A DNA stretch of 34,821 nt from JACJYE01 sp964432875 (lineage in GTDB: Bacteria; Bacteroidota; Bacteroidia; Chitinophagales; Saprospiraceae): assembly GCA_964432875.1 (NCBI GenBank), contig CAYSPJ010000049.1:1-34821 (forward strand), written 5' to 3'. The notes under the pieces are model-generated. The model was not told where the DNA came from, ran no database searches, and saw only the letters and a program-made list of their open reading frames with translations. This document shows positions 24,262 to 32,871 of this stretch, in pieces (position 1 is the first letter of the stretch; every line of letters begins with the position of its first letter). The position numbers and the translations under genes were made by a program.

Positions 24262-27200
24262 ATGAGAAAATTCCTATTCCTGCTACTACTTGGCCTGAGC
24301 CTGGGCTTTGTCGAAAAAGACAGCCAGAGCGAGGCCGCGCTGTGGATGCGCTACCCGGCGGTTTCGCCCGATGGGCGCCAGATTGCGTTTTGCTACAAAG
24401 GTAATATTTATGTGGTCAGTGCTCAGGGCGGCATCGCCCGGCCTTTGACGGTGGGCGAGCACTACGATTACCAGCCGGTATGGTCGCCCGACGGCAGCCA
24501 GATCGCTTTTGCTTCCGACCGTCATGGCAATTTCGATGTTTTCGTGATGCCGGCCGCTGGCGGCCCGGCGAAACGGCTCACCTACCATTCGGCCAATGAT
24601 CATCCGATGGCTTTCACGCCCGACGGCAAGGCGGTGCTCTTCACCTCGGGCCGTTTGATGAATCCGGAGAACGCACAATTCCCCTATGGCCGTTTCAACC
24701 AGGTGTACAGCGCCGCGCTGGACGGCGGCCGCCCGCGCCTGGAGCTGCCTCTCCCGCTCGAAGACTTGCGCCTGGATGCCAGTGGCGAGCGCTGGCTCTA
24801 TATCGACTTGAAGGGCTACGAAGACGTTTGGCGCAAGCATCATACGTCCTCCATTACCAGAGACCTGTGGCTCTATGACCGCAAAGCAGATCAGCACACT
24901 CAGCTCACTACTTTTGAGGGCGAAGACCGCAACCCCATTTGGGCTGCTGATCAAAAGCAGGTGTATTACCTCAGCGAGGCTTCCGGCACCTTCAACGTTT
25001 GGAAGCTAGACCCCGCGCAGCCAGGCCAGCCACAGCAGCTGACCACCTTGGAGCGCCATCCGGTGCGCTTTCTGTCCGCAGCCAATAATGGCTTGCTGTG
25101 CTTTGGGTATCACGGTGCAATTTACACCATGCGCGAAGGCGAAAGGCCTGCCAAGGTCGATATCCAGTTGCCTTACGACCAGGGCGGGGTCGTCAGCCTG
25201 GAGAAAATCACCTCGGATGCTACCGAGATGGCCCTTTCGCCAAATGGCAAAGAAATAGCCTTCGTCCTGCGGGGCGAAATTTTCGTCACTGGCGTNNNNN
25301 NNNNNNNNNNNNNNNNNNNNNNNNNNNNNNNNNNNNNNNNNNNNNNNNNNNNNNNNNNNNNNNNNNNNNNNNNNNNNNNNNNNNNNNNNNNNNNNAAAGA
25401 GGTGGCCTATTTGGAAGAGCGCACCACGCTTAAAGTGCTCAATCTGGCTAGCCAGCAAACCCGAACGGTGTTGCCTGCCGATAAAAACTATTCCTATTCC
25501 GACGGCGACCAACACTTCCGCTGGTCGCCCGATAGCAAGTGGTTCCTGGTCACTTTTATCGACAAAGGGCGCTGGGTGAGCGAAGCGGGGCTGGTACACG
25601 CCAGCGGCAAGCAAAAGGTTGTCAACCTCAGCCAGAGCGGCTATGCCGAAGGGCGGCCGGAATGGGCGCTGGAAGGCAAAGCGGCCCTCTATACCTCCGA
25701 CCGCGCGGGCTTCCGCGCTCACGGCAGCTGGGGGTCGCAGGTCGATGTGTACGCCATGTTCTTTGATCAGGACGCCTACGCCCGCTTTAAGTTAAGCAAA
25801 GACGAATTTGGCATCCTCAAAGATAAGGAGGAGAAAGACCAGAAAAAAGAAAATGGCACCGATGGCAAAGACAAGGAAAAAGAGGAGAAAAAGCCCGTCG
25901 AAGACCTGGTACTGGAGCTGGAAGGCAGCGAGGATCGGGTCGCACGCCTGACTTTATCTTCTTCCTTGCTGTACGCCTATACGCTTTCGCCCGATGGCGA
26001 AAAACTCTACTACCTCGCCGGGCGCGACCAGAGCGCGGACTTGTGGGAGCTCAACATCCGCGAGAAAAGCGCCAAAACGCTTGCCAATTTCAAAGGCAGC
26101 GGCGGCAGCCTGGCAATCGACGCCGAGGGCGAAAACCTCTACGTGCTCAGCGGTGGTTCCATCAGCCAGGTAAAAACAGCGGACGGCAAGCAGAAGCCAG
26201 TCAGCTTTACTGCCGAAATGTATCTCGACAAAGCCGGCGAACGGGCCTACTTCTTCGAGCATATCTGGCGGCAAGTGGATAAGAAATTTTATGTCAAAGA
26301 CTTGCACGGGGCCGATTGGCCAGGCTTGAAAAAGGATTACGCTGCTTTCCTGCCTCACCTCAACAATAGCCGCGACTTTGCCGAGATGGCTTCTGAACTG
26401 CTGGGCGAGCTCAACGGTTCGCATACCGGTTGCCGTTATTCTCACAACGATCCGAAAGGCGACCAGACCGCCGCTCTGGGGATTTTTGAAGACTACAGCT
26501 ACCAGGGGGCGGGCATCAAAATTGCCGAGGTGATGGATAAGTCGCCTTTCAAAATCGGTAAAACCGGGGTACAGGCGGGTATGATCATCGAACAAATCGA
26601 TGGGGTATCTATTGGCCCTGACGAGAATTATTATCCTCTGCTCAACCATAAGGCTGGCAAACAGGTATTGGTGAAAATCTTCAACCCCCAGGACAATAGC
26701 CGCCGGGATGTCCCGGTCAAAGCCATTAGCCTGGGTGAGCAGGGCAACCTGCTGTACGAGCGCTGGGTGAAATCGCGCCGCGCTGAGACGGAGCGCCTCT
26801 CTGGCGGCCGGCTCGGCTACGTCCACGTCAGGGGCATGGATAGCCCCAGCTTCCGGGAGGTATTCTCCGAGCTATTGGGCCGTTACAGCGATAAAGAAGG
26901 AGTCATTGTCGATACCCGCTTCAACGGCGGCGGCTGGCTGCACGACGACCTGGCTACGCTGCTCAGTGGCGAGCAGTACGTGCAGCTCGTGCCGCGCGGT
27001 CAAGTCATCGGCTCCGAGCCGCAGAATAAGTGGCAAAAACCTTCGGTGGTACTCGTAGGGGAGGGCAACTACTCCGATGCTCACTTTTTCCCGGTAGCCT
27101 ATCGCGCTTTAGGCATTGGCGAAATCGTGGGCATGCCAGTGCCCGGTACCACTACTGCAGTATGGTGGGAAAGGCAGATCGACCCTACTCTCGTCTTTGG

Positions 27201-27354
27201 CATCCCCCAGGTAGGCGTGACCGATCGCGAGGGCCGCTACCTGGAAAACCAGCAGCTCGAGCCTGACCACCGCGTGAAAAATATGCCCAAGAGCCTCATT
27301 TCCGGCGGCGACAGCCAGTTGGAAAAGGCGGTGGAGCTGCTGTTGAAACAATAG
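24262..27354 (+). CDS. Tricorn-like S41 peptidase (contains an assembly gap)
   Basis: Secreted or periplasmic serine protease related to archaeal Tricorn, which degrades peptides. A signal peptide (RKFLFLLLLGLSLGF) precedes WD40/PD40-type propeller blades (SPDGRQIAFCYKGNIYVVS, SPDGSQIAFASDRHGNFDVF). A second propeller follows, interrupted by 100 N. After a Lys/Glu-rich linker comes the C-terminal protease part with a PDZ domain (about residues 750-825). Tricorn catalytic equivalents are visible: Ser720-His721 in LNGSHTGCRY, Ser938-Asp939 in NYSDAH, and a Glu in LENQQLEPD (residues 994-1002). The frame is preserved across the N-run, but the run is probably a placeholder, so the true length is unknown and residue numbers after it are nominal. 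Confidence 0.9.
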   Translation: MRKFLFLLLLGLSLGFVEKDSQSEAALWMRYPAVSPDGRQIAFCYKGNIYVVSAQGGIARPLTVGEHYDYQPVWSPDGSQIAFASDRHGNFDVFVMPAAGGPAKRLTYHSANDHPMAFTPDGKAVLFTSGRLMNPENAQFPYGRFNQVYSAALDGGRPRLELPLPLEDLRLDASGERWLYIDLKGYEDVWRKHHTSSITRDLWLYDRKADQHTQLTTFEGEDRNPIWAADQKQVYYLSEASGTFNVWKLDPAQPGQPQQLTTLERHPVRFLSAANNGLLCFGYHGAIYTMREGERPAKVDIQLPYDQGGVVSLEKITSDATEMALSPNGKEIAFVLRGEIFVTGXXXXXXXXXXXXXXXXXXXXXXXXXXXXXXXXXXKEVAYLEERTTLKVLNLASQQTRTVLPADKNYSYSDGDQHFRWSPDSKWFLVTFIDKGRWVSEAGLVHASGKQKVVNLSQSGYAEGRPEWALEGKAALYTSDRAGFRAHGSWGSQVDVYAMFFDQDAYARFKLSKDEFGILKDKEEKDQKKENGTDGKDKEKEEKKPVEDLVLELEGSEDRVARLTLSSSLLYAYTLSPDGEKLYYLAGRDQSADLWELNIREKSAKTLANFKGSGGSLAIDAEGENLYVLSGGSISQVKTADGKQKPVSFTAEMYLDKAGERAYFFEHIWRQVDKKFYVKDLHGADWPGLKKDYAAFLPHLNNSRDFAEMASELLGELNGSHTGCRYSHNDPKGDQTAALGIFEDYSYQGAGIKIAEVMDKSPFKIGKTGVQAGMIIEQIDGVSIGPDENYYPLLNHKAGKQVLVKIFNPQDNSRRDVPVKAISLGEQGNLLYERWVKSRRAETERLSGGRLGYVHVRGMDSPSFREVFSELLGRYSDKEGVIVDTRFNGGGWLHDDLATLLSGEQYVQLVPRGQVIGSEPQNKWQKPSVVLVGEGNYSDAHFFPVAYRALGIGEIVGMPVPGTTTAVWWERQIDPTLVFGIPQVGVTDREGRYLENQQLEPDHRVKNMPKSLISGGDSQLEKAVELLLKQ
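25296..25395. other. Assembly gap: exactly 100 N
   Basis: 100 consecutive N inside the second propeller of the Tricorn-like gene. A round 100 is the usual placeholder for a gap of unknown size. From remembered homologues, the distance between the FVTG strand before the gap and KEVAYLEERTTL after it is usually more than 34 residues, so the real gap is likely longer than shown. Confidence 0.95.
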
Positions 27355-27489
27355 GGCTAGCAGGCGCGAAGCAAGGGTCGCTGCTGAAAGGTTTATCCAC
27401 GGCATCGGCCCTTGCCTCGTATCCTCCAGGCGGCTGGCCAGATGCTGCTTTCAAACCAAAACAAACGACAAATTCGCGTTTTCGCGCAA

Positions 27490-28437
27490 TCATTTCCCTT
27501 CGGGAAGCCAGGAGAAGCTGCTCCCCAATTCACTTTCCTTTATCCGCTCGGCTAGTTTGACCGAGAAAGCCCGCGCACTGGGGCCATCCAAGTGGTGGAA
27601 GCTGTCGTAGAATTTGTACTCAGCTCCATCTTTTGAAAAATCAAAATAAGGCACCGCATGCTTTTCTGCTAGCGCTGCGATTAGGCTACCGAACTCAGGG
27701 AATACTTTATTTTCCTCAGCCAGCATTTCCTCAGCAATTGGTAAACGAACCAACACGACTTCGCCAAACTGCTGTAAATGCGCCACCGTCTTGTCGAGAT
27801 ATTCTTCCCGGAAAGGGGAGCGGACCGGCCGGCGTTGGGTGGCTTTCAGCTCATCTATTTTTTTGTCGAAAGGCCTCTCCATGGGTTTGCGTTCTACCCA
27901 GCCATCGGGATGGAATATGTCGTTATTCCTCTTGCGCCTTTCCCGGTTGAGCAATTCAGTGGCCAGGCTGCGGTCGGCAGAGACGTTGCGGATGATGTAT
28001 TCGATATTGGGGTCCAGGTTTACAAACAGCAGTTTGTAAAAACGGAAATCCCCTTCTCGGGGATGGGAAGGGCTTTCGCCCATGTAGTCCATGATGCTGG
28101 CGGGGTTTACGGCTACGATGAATAGCCCGTTTTGGGTGCCCCGGGCTATTTTCTTCTTTATTAAGCGGTAGTAGTGTTCGCCATAAGGCGAACTGACACC
28201 GTTAAAGGCCAGGTTGAGCACCTTGCCTTCGAGCCCCAATTCCTCGCGCATTATTTCCGGGGCGATACCCCTTCTGGTGCGGGAGTCCCCTACAATTAAA
28301 GAGTTGGCAGCATAAGTAGCTTTGCAATAGTCGTAGTCATACTTCTTAATCCATTGGTAGAGCACGAACAAATACGGCAGCCCAACCAGGAGGAGCAGCG
28401 CAGCGAGTTTGAGCAGGAGGCGAGATACATCGCGCAT
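27490..28437 (-). CDS. Membrane-anchored SGNH-family protein, DltD/AlgJ-like acyl transferase partner
   Basis: 315 aa counted from the ATG at 28435-28437; the frame stays open upstream inside the MBOAT gene but shows no coding character there. One N-terminal transmembrane helix (LLLKLAALLLLVGLPYLFVLY) is followed by an extracytoplasmic SGNH-hydrolase fold. The catalytic Ser is Ser52 in IVGDSRTRRG. The oxyanion region is probably NLAFNGVSSPYG, and the Asp-His pair is Asp278 and His281 in YDSFHHLDGPSA. This layout is shared by DltD, AlgJ and related proteins that work with an MBOAT protein to acylate cell-surface polymers. It begins 10 nt after the MBOAT stop and is the last gene of the six-gene cluster. 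The acceptor substrate is unknown. Confidence 0.82.
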   Translation of the reverse strand: MRDVSRLLLKLAALLLLVGLPYLFVLYQWIKKYDYDYCKATYAANSLIVGDSRTRRGIAPEIMREELGLEGKVLNLAFNGVSSPYGEHYYRLIKKKIARGTQNGLFIVAVNPASIMDYMGESPSHPREGDFRFYKLLFVNLDPNIEYIIRNVSADRSLATELLNRERRKRNNDIFHPDGWVERKPMERPFDKKIDELKATQRRPVRSPFREEYLDKTVAHLQQFGEVVLVRLPIAEEMLAEENKVFPEFGSLIAALAEKHAVPYFDFSKDGAEYKFYDSFHHLDGPSARAFSVKLAERIKESELGSSFSWLPEGK

Positions 28438-28447
28438 AAACCAGTTT

Positions 28448-29896
28448 TTAGAACTCAAAATAAATGAATTTCCGTTGTGCCGGTATGCCCAAGAACAAAA
28501 TGCTGCCGAACAATACCAGATAGAACGCCCAGCGCAGCCACCGCTGCCGACGGGCGAGGAACACATCCATCGGGTCGCCGCGCATGAGTAGATGCACCAC
28601 ATCCATGGCGGCAATAAGGGCGATGGATAAATAAAAATCGAAAGGCCCGATGATGCGCAGCATCAGCCACAATTGGCGGGCGGAGAAATTGAAGCCGTGT
28701 TCGATTAATGCCAGGGCGTGCGTCAGGTGCTCCGCTCGGAAAAAGATGATGGAGAAGTTGCCCAGGGCGAAGCAGACGACAAAGCCCATGAAGGCCTTGA
28801 AGCGTTGGGCGTTTTGAAGCCCCAGCGATGCGTACATTTTTGCCACCGGCTTTTTGGTGTAGGTTTCCACCACCAGGAAGATGCCGTTCATGGCCCCCCA
28901 GATGAGGAAAGTCCAGTTGGCGCCGTGCCAAATGCCGTTGAGGGTGAAGCTGGCAAACAGGGCAAAGAGCAGCCAGCGCGCCTTGGGGGAAATACTGGAG
29001 AGCGGGAAGTAAACGTAGTCCCGAAACCAGGAAGTGAGCGTGATGTGCCATTCGCGCCAGAAGCGGTTGAATGAAGTGATGGCATAAACCCGGTTGTCAA
29101 AATTCTTGGAGAGCTTGATGCCTAGTATCCTGGCGCTACCCATGGCGATATCCTGGTAGGCGGAAAAGTCGCAAAAAATCTGGAAGAGGAAGAACAGCGT
29201 AGCCACCCAGATGGGCAAGCCTTCGTAGCGCGTGTAGTTCCCATAGACCCGATCGACAAACAAGCCCAGGCGGTCGGCGATGACTAGTTTTTTGAACAGG
29301 CCCCACAAGATGAGGCGCAGGCCGCCGACTACTCGGTCGTAATCAAAGCGGTAGTCGAAATGGAACTGGCTCAGCAGGTCGCGCGCTCGTTCGATGGGGC
29401 CAGCTACCAGCTGGGGGAAGAAGCTCACGTAAAGTGCAAACTTGCCCAGGTGTGGCTCCGGTTTGATATAGCCCCGGTAAACATCGATGGTGTAAGCCAG
29501 GGTCTGGAAGGTGTAAAAAGAGATACCCACGGGTAGTAATACATTCAAATGAAAGGCTTCAAAGCCGGGGCTGAAGGGCTGTGCCAGGGCAGCTACCTGA
29601 TTGCTGAAGAAGTTGAAGTATTTAAAAACGAACAGTATGCCCAGGTTGACTGCCAGGCTGAGGTAAAGGTATTTCTTTTTTGCCTCCGGGCGCGGCGCCT
29701 TGCCAATTTGTAGTGCTGCCCAGTAATCTATCAGGGTGGAGGCTATGATGAGGATGATATAGGCCGGGTTCCAGTACATGTAAAAGAAGTAGCTGGCCGC
29801 CAAGAGCCAGAGCCAGCGCCATTTTAGCGGCGTCAGGAAGAAGACCAGCACAACTATGGGCAGAAATAAAAAATAGATCAGCGAGGTAAACAGCAT
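28448..29896 (-). CDS. MBOAT-family O-acyltransferase (AlgI/DltB-like)
   Basis: 482-aa polytopic membrane acyltransferase. The family signature is FNRFWREWHITLTSWFRDYVYFPL (His284), and the second conserved His is in GIWHGANWTF (His324). A PxLVAGPIERARDLL segment lies near residue 161. AlgI- and DltB-type MBOATs receive an acyl group on the cytoplasmic side and pass it to a substrate or partner outside. It starts only 3 nt after the FAAL-ACP stop codon and is followed 10 nt later by the SGNH protein gene, so the three are surely co-expressed. The arrangement implies that the acyl donor is the carrier domain of the ligase; this is inference. Confidence 0.92.
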   Translation of the reverse strand: MLFTSLIYFLFLPIVVLVFFLTPLKWRWLWLLAASYFFYMYWNPAYIILIIASTLIDYWAALQIGKAPRPEAKKKYLYLSLAVNLGILFVFKYFNFFSNQVAALAQPFSPGFEAFHLNVLLPVGISFYTFQTLAYTIDVYRGYIKPEPHLGKFALYVSFFPQLVAGPIERARDLLSQFHFDYRFDYDRVVGGLRLILWGLFKKLVIADRLGLFVDRVYGNYTRYEGLPIWVATLFFLFQIFCDFSAYQDIAMGSARILGIKLSKNFDNRVYAITSFNRFWREWHITLTSWFRDYVYFPLSSISPKARWLLFALFASFTLNGIWHGANWTFLIWGAMNGIFLVVETYTKKPVAKMYASLGLQNAQRFKAFMGFVVCFALGNFSIIFFRAEHLTHALALIEHGFNFSARQLWLMLRIIGPFDFYLSIALIAAMDVVHLLMRGDPMDVFLARRQRWLRWAFYLVLFGSILFLGIPAQRKFIYFEF

Positions 29897-29899
29897 GGG

Positions 29900-31969
29900 T
29901 TATCCGTTTTGAGCAGTGGCACATTTCTCAGCTAGAAAAATAGCCAATGCCTCGATAGAAGGCAAGGCCCAAAAGGCATCAGCGCTGACCCGGATGCCGA
30001 GCTGTTTGGACAGTTCTTCGGACATGAGCATCGCATCTACTGACTCCAGCGGATACTGCCTGACTTCGTCCTGGGCGTTCATGGATTCCAGCGGCACATT
30101 TGCTTTTTCGGCGATTTGTCGCAGCAGCCAGGCTTGGATAGACTCGGCATCTTTGCCCAGGAGGGGTGCTTCAGCATCGGCCAAGGGCGCCGCTTTCAGC
30201 TGAGGGGCTTCCCAGCGCGCCAGTTCTTTCAGCTTGCCCTCCAGATACTGTTGGCAGGCAAATTGCCTTTGGATTTTACCGCTCGAGGTTTTGGCCAGGC
30301 TCATGGGCAGCAGCAGTACGATGGCGTGCAGCCCGATCTCGAAATCTTCGGCCACGGCTTGGCGCACCGCCTCGAAGATGTGGTCTGCATCCAACTGCTT
30401 CCAGTATTCGCGTTTGATCTCTTGTACGAGCACTAGTTTTTCTTCACCCTCCAGCTCAATGGAGAAAGCGGCGCCGCTGTGGAATGCCAGGGCTGGATGG
30501 GCATGTTGCGCGACGAATTCAATATCCTGCGGGTAGAAGTTTTTACCCCGGATGATGATCAGGTCTTTTAGGCGGCCGGTGATGTACAGCTCGCCTTGGC
30601 ATAGAAAAGCTAAATCGCCAGTGCGCATGTAATAGGGCGTACTTTGGCCGGCCAGCCTGGCGCGGAAGGTTTGGGCGGTGGCCTCCTCTTTTTGCCAGTA
30701 GCCGGAGCAGATGGAGTCGTTGGCCTCTATCCACAGCTCGCCCTCTTCCATATCTGCACAGCGCTCGTGGCTCTCCGGATTGACGATGGCCAGTTTCATA
30801 TCCTCTCCAGCCGATACGCCGTTGCTGACCAGATAGGAGGCCGGGGCATTCACGAGCTGGGGCAGTTCGCCCGGCAGTGGCACCTTCTTTCCGCTGGCAC
30901 GGGGAGGTAGGAAGCCAAGGGTTTGATTTTTAAGCGTTTGGGAAACGAACAAAGTGGCTTCCGCTAAGCCGTAACAAGGAGAAAAGGCTTCATAGCGAAA
31001 ACCGTAAGGCTGAAATTTTTGATTGAATTGTACCAGGGTGGCCAGGCGTACCGGCTCCGCCCCAATGACCGCGATTTCCAGCTTGCTCAAATCCAGCCCG
31101 GTGCAGTCTTCCTCCTGGGTTTTTTCGGTGCAGAGGTGGTAGGCAAAATTCGGAGCAAAGGTGATGGTCGCCCCGTAGTTGCTCATAGCCTGCAGCCAGC
31201 GGACGGGTTTTTGTATAAAGTGGCTGGGGGACATGAATACAGCGGGTACGCCCGCGACAAAAGGCGCCAACAGGCCAAAAACCAGGCCCATATCATGGAA
31301 GATAGGTGCCCAGGTCAACATTTTCTGCCCGGGCTGCATGTTAGACGCTCTAATAATCAGCGCGATGTTGTCTAGCAAGTTTTTATGGCTGACCATCACG
31401 CCTTTGGGGGTGGAGGTAGAGCCGGAAGTATATTGTAAATAGGCCAGCCCATCGGGCTCAATAGCTGGGCCTTGCCAGTTTAGAGGCGCCAATGGCAGCG
31501 ACTCGATATTGAGCAGGGGCAGCTCCAGCGAGCTATCCTTGATTTTTTCAATCGCTTGCAATACGGAGCTGTCGGCTAGCACTGCTTTGGCATCGCAATC
31601 CGCGATGATCAGCTTCAGCCTTTCGATGTTGTGGTTATTGCGTGGCGGGTAGGCTGGCACTGCAATCACGCCAGCGTAAAAACAGCCAAACAGGGCGATG
31701 ATATAATCTAAGCCTTGGGGCAATAACAACAGGGCACGCTCGCCTTGTAATTGGCGCTCGGCCAATTGGGCGGCAATGGCCCGGGCCTTCATCTCCAATT
31801 CCCGGTAGGTGAGCGGCAGCCCTTCAGCCTCGCCATCAGCCAGGAAAGTAAAGATGGGGAAATCGGGTTGTTGCTGGTTTTTTTCTTGCAAAACTTCAAT
31901 CAGCGTAGTCTTGGGTATCATTGGTCGTTGTGTTCCGGTTTGCTTTATTTGTTCTTTAAGTTGATACAC
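29900..31969 (-). CDS. Fatty acyl-AMP ligase fused to an acyl carrier domain (FAAL-ACP)
   Basis: Activates a fatty acid as acyl-AMP and would load it on its own carrier domain. The adenylation domain (about residues 20-590) has TSGSTSTPKG (181-190), the FAAL-type VPAYPPR (104-110), YGLAEAT, the YMRTGD hinge region, GRLKDLIIIRGKNFYPQDIE, and a C-terminal catalytic Lys in AKTSSGKIQR. Residues about 605-685 form an ACP-like domain with the likely phosphopantetheine Ser643 in YPLESVDAM, a variant of the usual D-S-L motif. An in-frame ATG 16 codons downstream (31921) is an alternative start giving 673 aa. The gene sits 86 nt after a sulfotransferase gene and 3 nt before the MBOAT gene. No polyketide synthase or peptide synthetase gene is nearby, unlike the usual FAAL setting. 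Confidence 0.9.
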   Translation of the reverse strand: MYQLKEQIKQTGTQRPMIPKTTLIEVLQEKNQQQPDFPIFTFLADGEAEGLPLTYRELEMKARAIAAQLAERQLQGERALLLLPQGLDYIIALFGCFYAGVIAVPAYPPRNNHNIERLKLIIADCDAKAVLADSSVLQAIEKIKDSSLELPLLNIESLPLAPLNWQGPAIEPDGLAYLQYTSGSTSTPKGVMVSHKNLLDNIALIIRASNMQPGQKMLTWAPIFHDMGLVFGLLAPFVAGVPAVFMSPSHFIQKPVRWLQAMSNYGATITFAPNFAYHLCTEKTQEEDCTGLDLSKLEIAVIGAEPVRLATLVQFNQKFQPYGFRYEAFSPCYGLAEATLFVSQTLKNQTLGFLPPRASGKKVPLPGELPQLVNAPASYLVSNGVSAGEDMKLAIVNPESHERCADMEEGELWIEANDSICSGYWQKEEATAQTFRARLAGQSTPYYMRTGDLAFLCQGELYITGRLKDLIIIRGKNFYPQDIEFVAQHAHPALAFHSGAAFSIELEGEEKLVLVQEIKREYWKQLDADHIFEAVRQAVAEDFEIGLHAIVLLLPMSLAKTSSGKIQRQFACQQYLEGKLKELARWEAPQLKAAPLADAEAPLLGKDAESIQAWLLRQIAEKANVPLESMNAQDEVRQYPLESVDAMLMSEELSKQLGIRVSADAFWALPSIEALAIFLAEKCATAQNG

Positions 31970-32055
31970 TGCTTCGATTTGACGGATCGATCGCGCGTCC
32001 TAGCCTTCCAAAGGCGCTGCATGATGTAACGCTTAGTGATGGTCAGGGCAGCAGC

Positions 32056-32871
32056 TCATGCTGCTTTGATTACTTCCCGGGCGTAAAACTGCAGGTAAGC
32101 GCCGTCAAAAGCTAGCAAAGCGGCTTTGATATCGTCAATGAGCGCTTGGCTATAGATTTTATTACGGTTTTTGTTGTCCAAAGTTTCATTTAAAAAAGCA
32201 GCTGGAGGGCATATTTTTTCCAGGGCTCGCCCGCTGCTCTCGATCATGCTTTCGTAGCGGATAACTTCCAGCCCCTCCAATCCGAGGTAGCGTTGGTAGA
32301 GTTCATGGGCCAGCCGCACCTGGCGGGCCAAAAGCTGAGGGATGGCTTCCAGCTCTTGGTACAGGCTGGGATTCAGCGTCTTTAGTACCGTCAGGTTGCC
32401 GCGGGCTACCGGGGCATCGATGGTATTCCAGGAAGCCAGGGTGGCGACGGGGTTGCGGATGATGGCGTAACAAGGGTATTGCCGGGCCAGCTCGGGGAGC
32501 AGGAAGGTGAAGTGTGCGTTTTGCTTGATGACCAGGTAAAAGTCTGGTGTCAAAGTTTTGTCAAAATGCACGACACCTTTTTGTACGATGCTCTGCCGCT
32601 TACCTCCGGCCGTGGCCTGGAAGGGGTTGTCGGGGATGCTCAGGCCTGCTACTTTGGCCAGGGCGGTACCCTGTTCAAGGAGGGAATGCCGCATCTCGGC
32701 AAAGAAAGCCTGGATGGATTGCAGGCCTGCTTCCGGGTTGGGGAACATCCGCAGGTTCATCGGCTCGTGCAGCGCCACCGTGTTTTCTGCTTTGTTGAGC
32801 AGGTAGCAGGCCAGGGTGGTGCCGGAGCGTGGCGGGCCGGTCAGGATGATGTTGCGCGGGTTGATATTCAC
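32056..32871 (-). CDS. Sulfotransferase, second of a tandem pair
   Basis: 271-aa PAPS-type sulfotransferase family protein. The 5'-phosphosulfate binding loop is TGPPRSGTTL (residues 11-20). The 3'-phosphate binding motif is AIIRNPVATLASW (Arg139, Ser147). It starts at GTG (32869-32871), overlapping the stop of the preceding sulfotransferase gene by four bases, and aligns with that neighbour from end to end (NIILTGPPRSGTTL versus NLILTGLPRSGTTL; SIVQKGVVHFDKTLTPDF versus RVVQRSEISFGEPLPPGF). It would transfer sulfate from PAPS to a hydroxyl or amine. The acceptor is unknown, but a sugar or lipid made by the cluster is likely. Confidence 0.85.
   Translation of the reverse strand: MNINPRNIILTGPPRSGTTLACYLLNKAENTVALHEPMNLRMFPNPEAGLQSIQAFFAEMRHSLLEQGTALAKVAGLSIPDNPFQATAGGKRQSIVQKGVVHFDKTLTPDFYLVIKQNAHFTFLLPELARQYPCYAIIRNPVATLASWNTIDAPVARGNLTVLKTLNPSLYQELEAIPQLLARQVRLAHELYQRYLGLEGLEVIRYESMIESSGRALEKICPPAAFLNETLDNKNRNKIYSQALIDDIKAALLAFDGAYLQFYAREVIKAA

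Noticed and set aside
27393..27401. TTATCCACG, near-match to a DnaA box
   Set aside because: A single isolated match between convergent genes, with no cluster of boxes or AT-rich unwinding region; not an origin.
28438..28614. N-terminal extension of the SGNH gene into the MBOAT gene
   Set aside because: The extra residues are Cys/Trp/Ser-rich out-of-frame sequence of the MBOAT C-terminus; the internal ATG directly precedes a normal membrane anchor.
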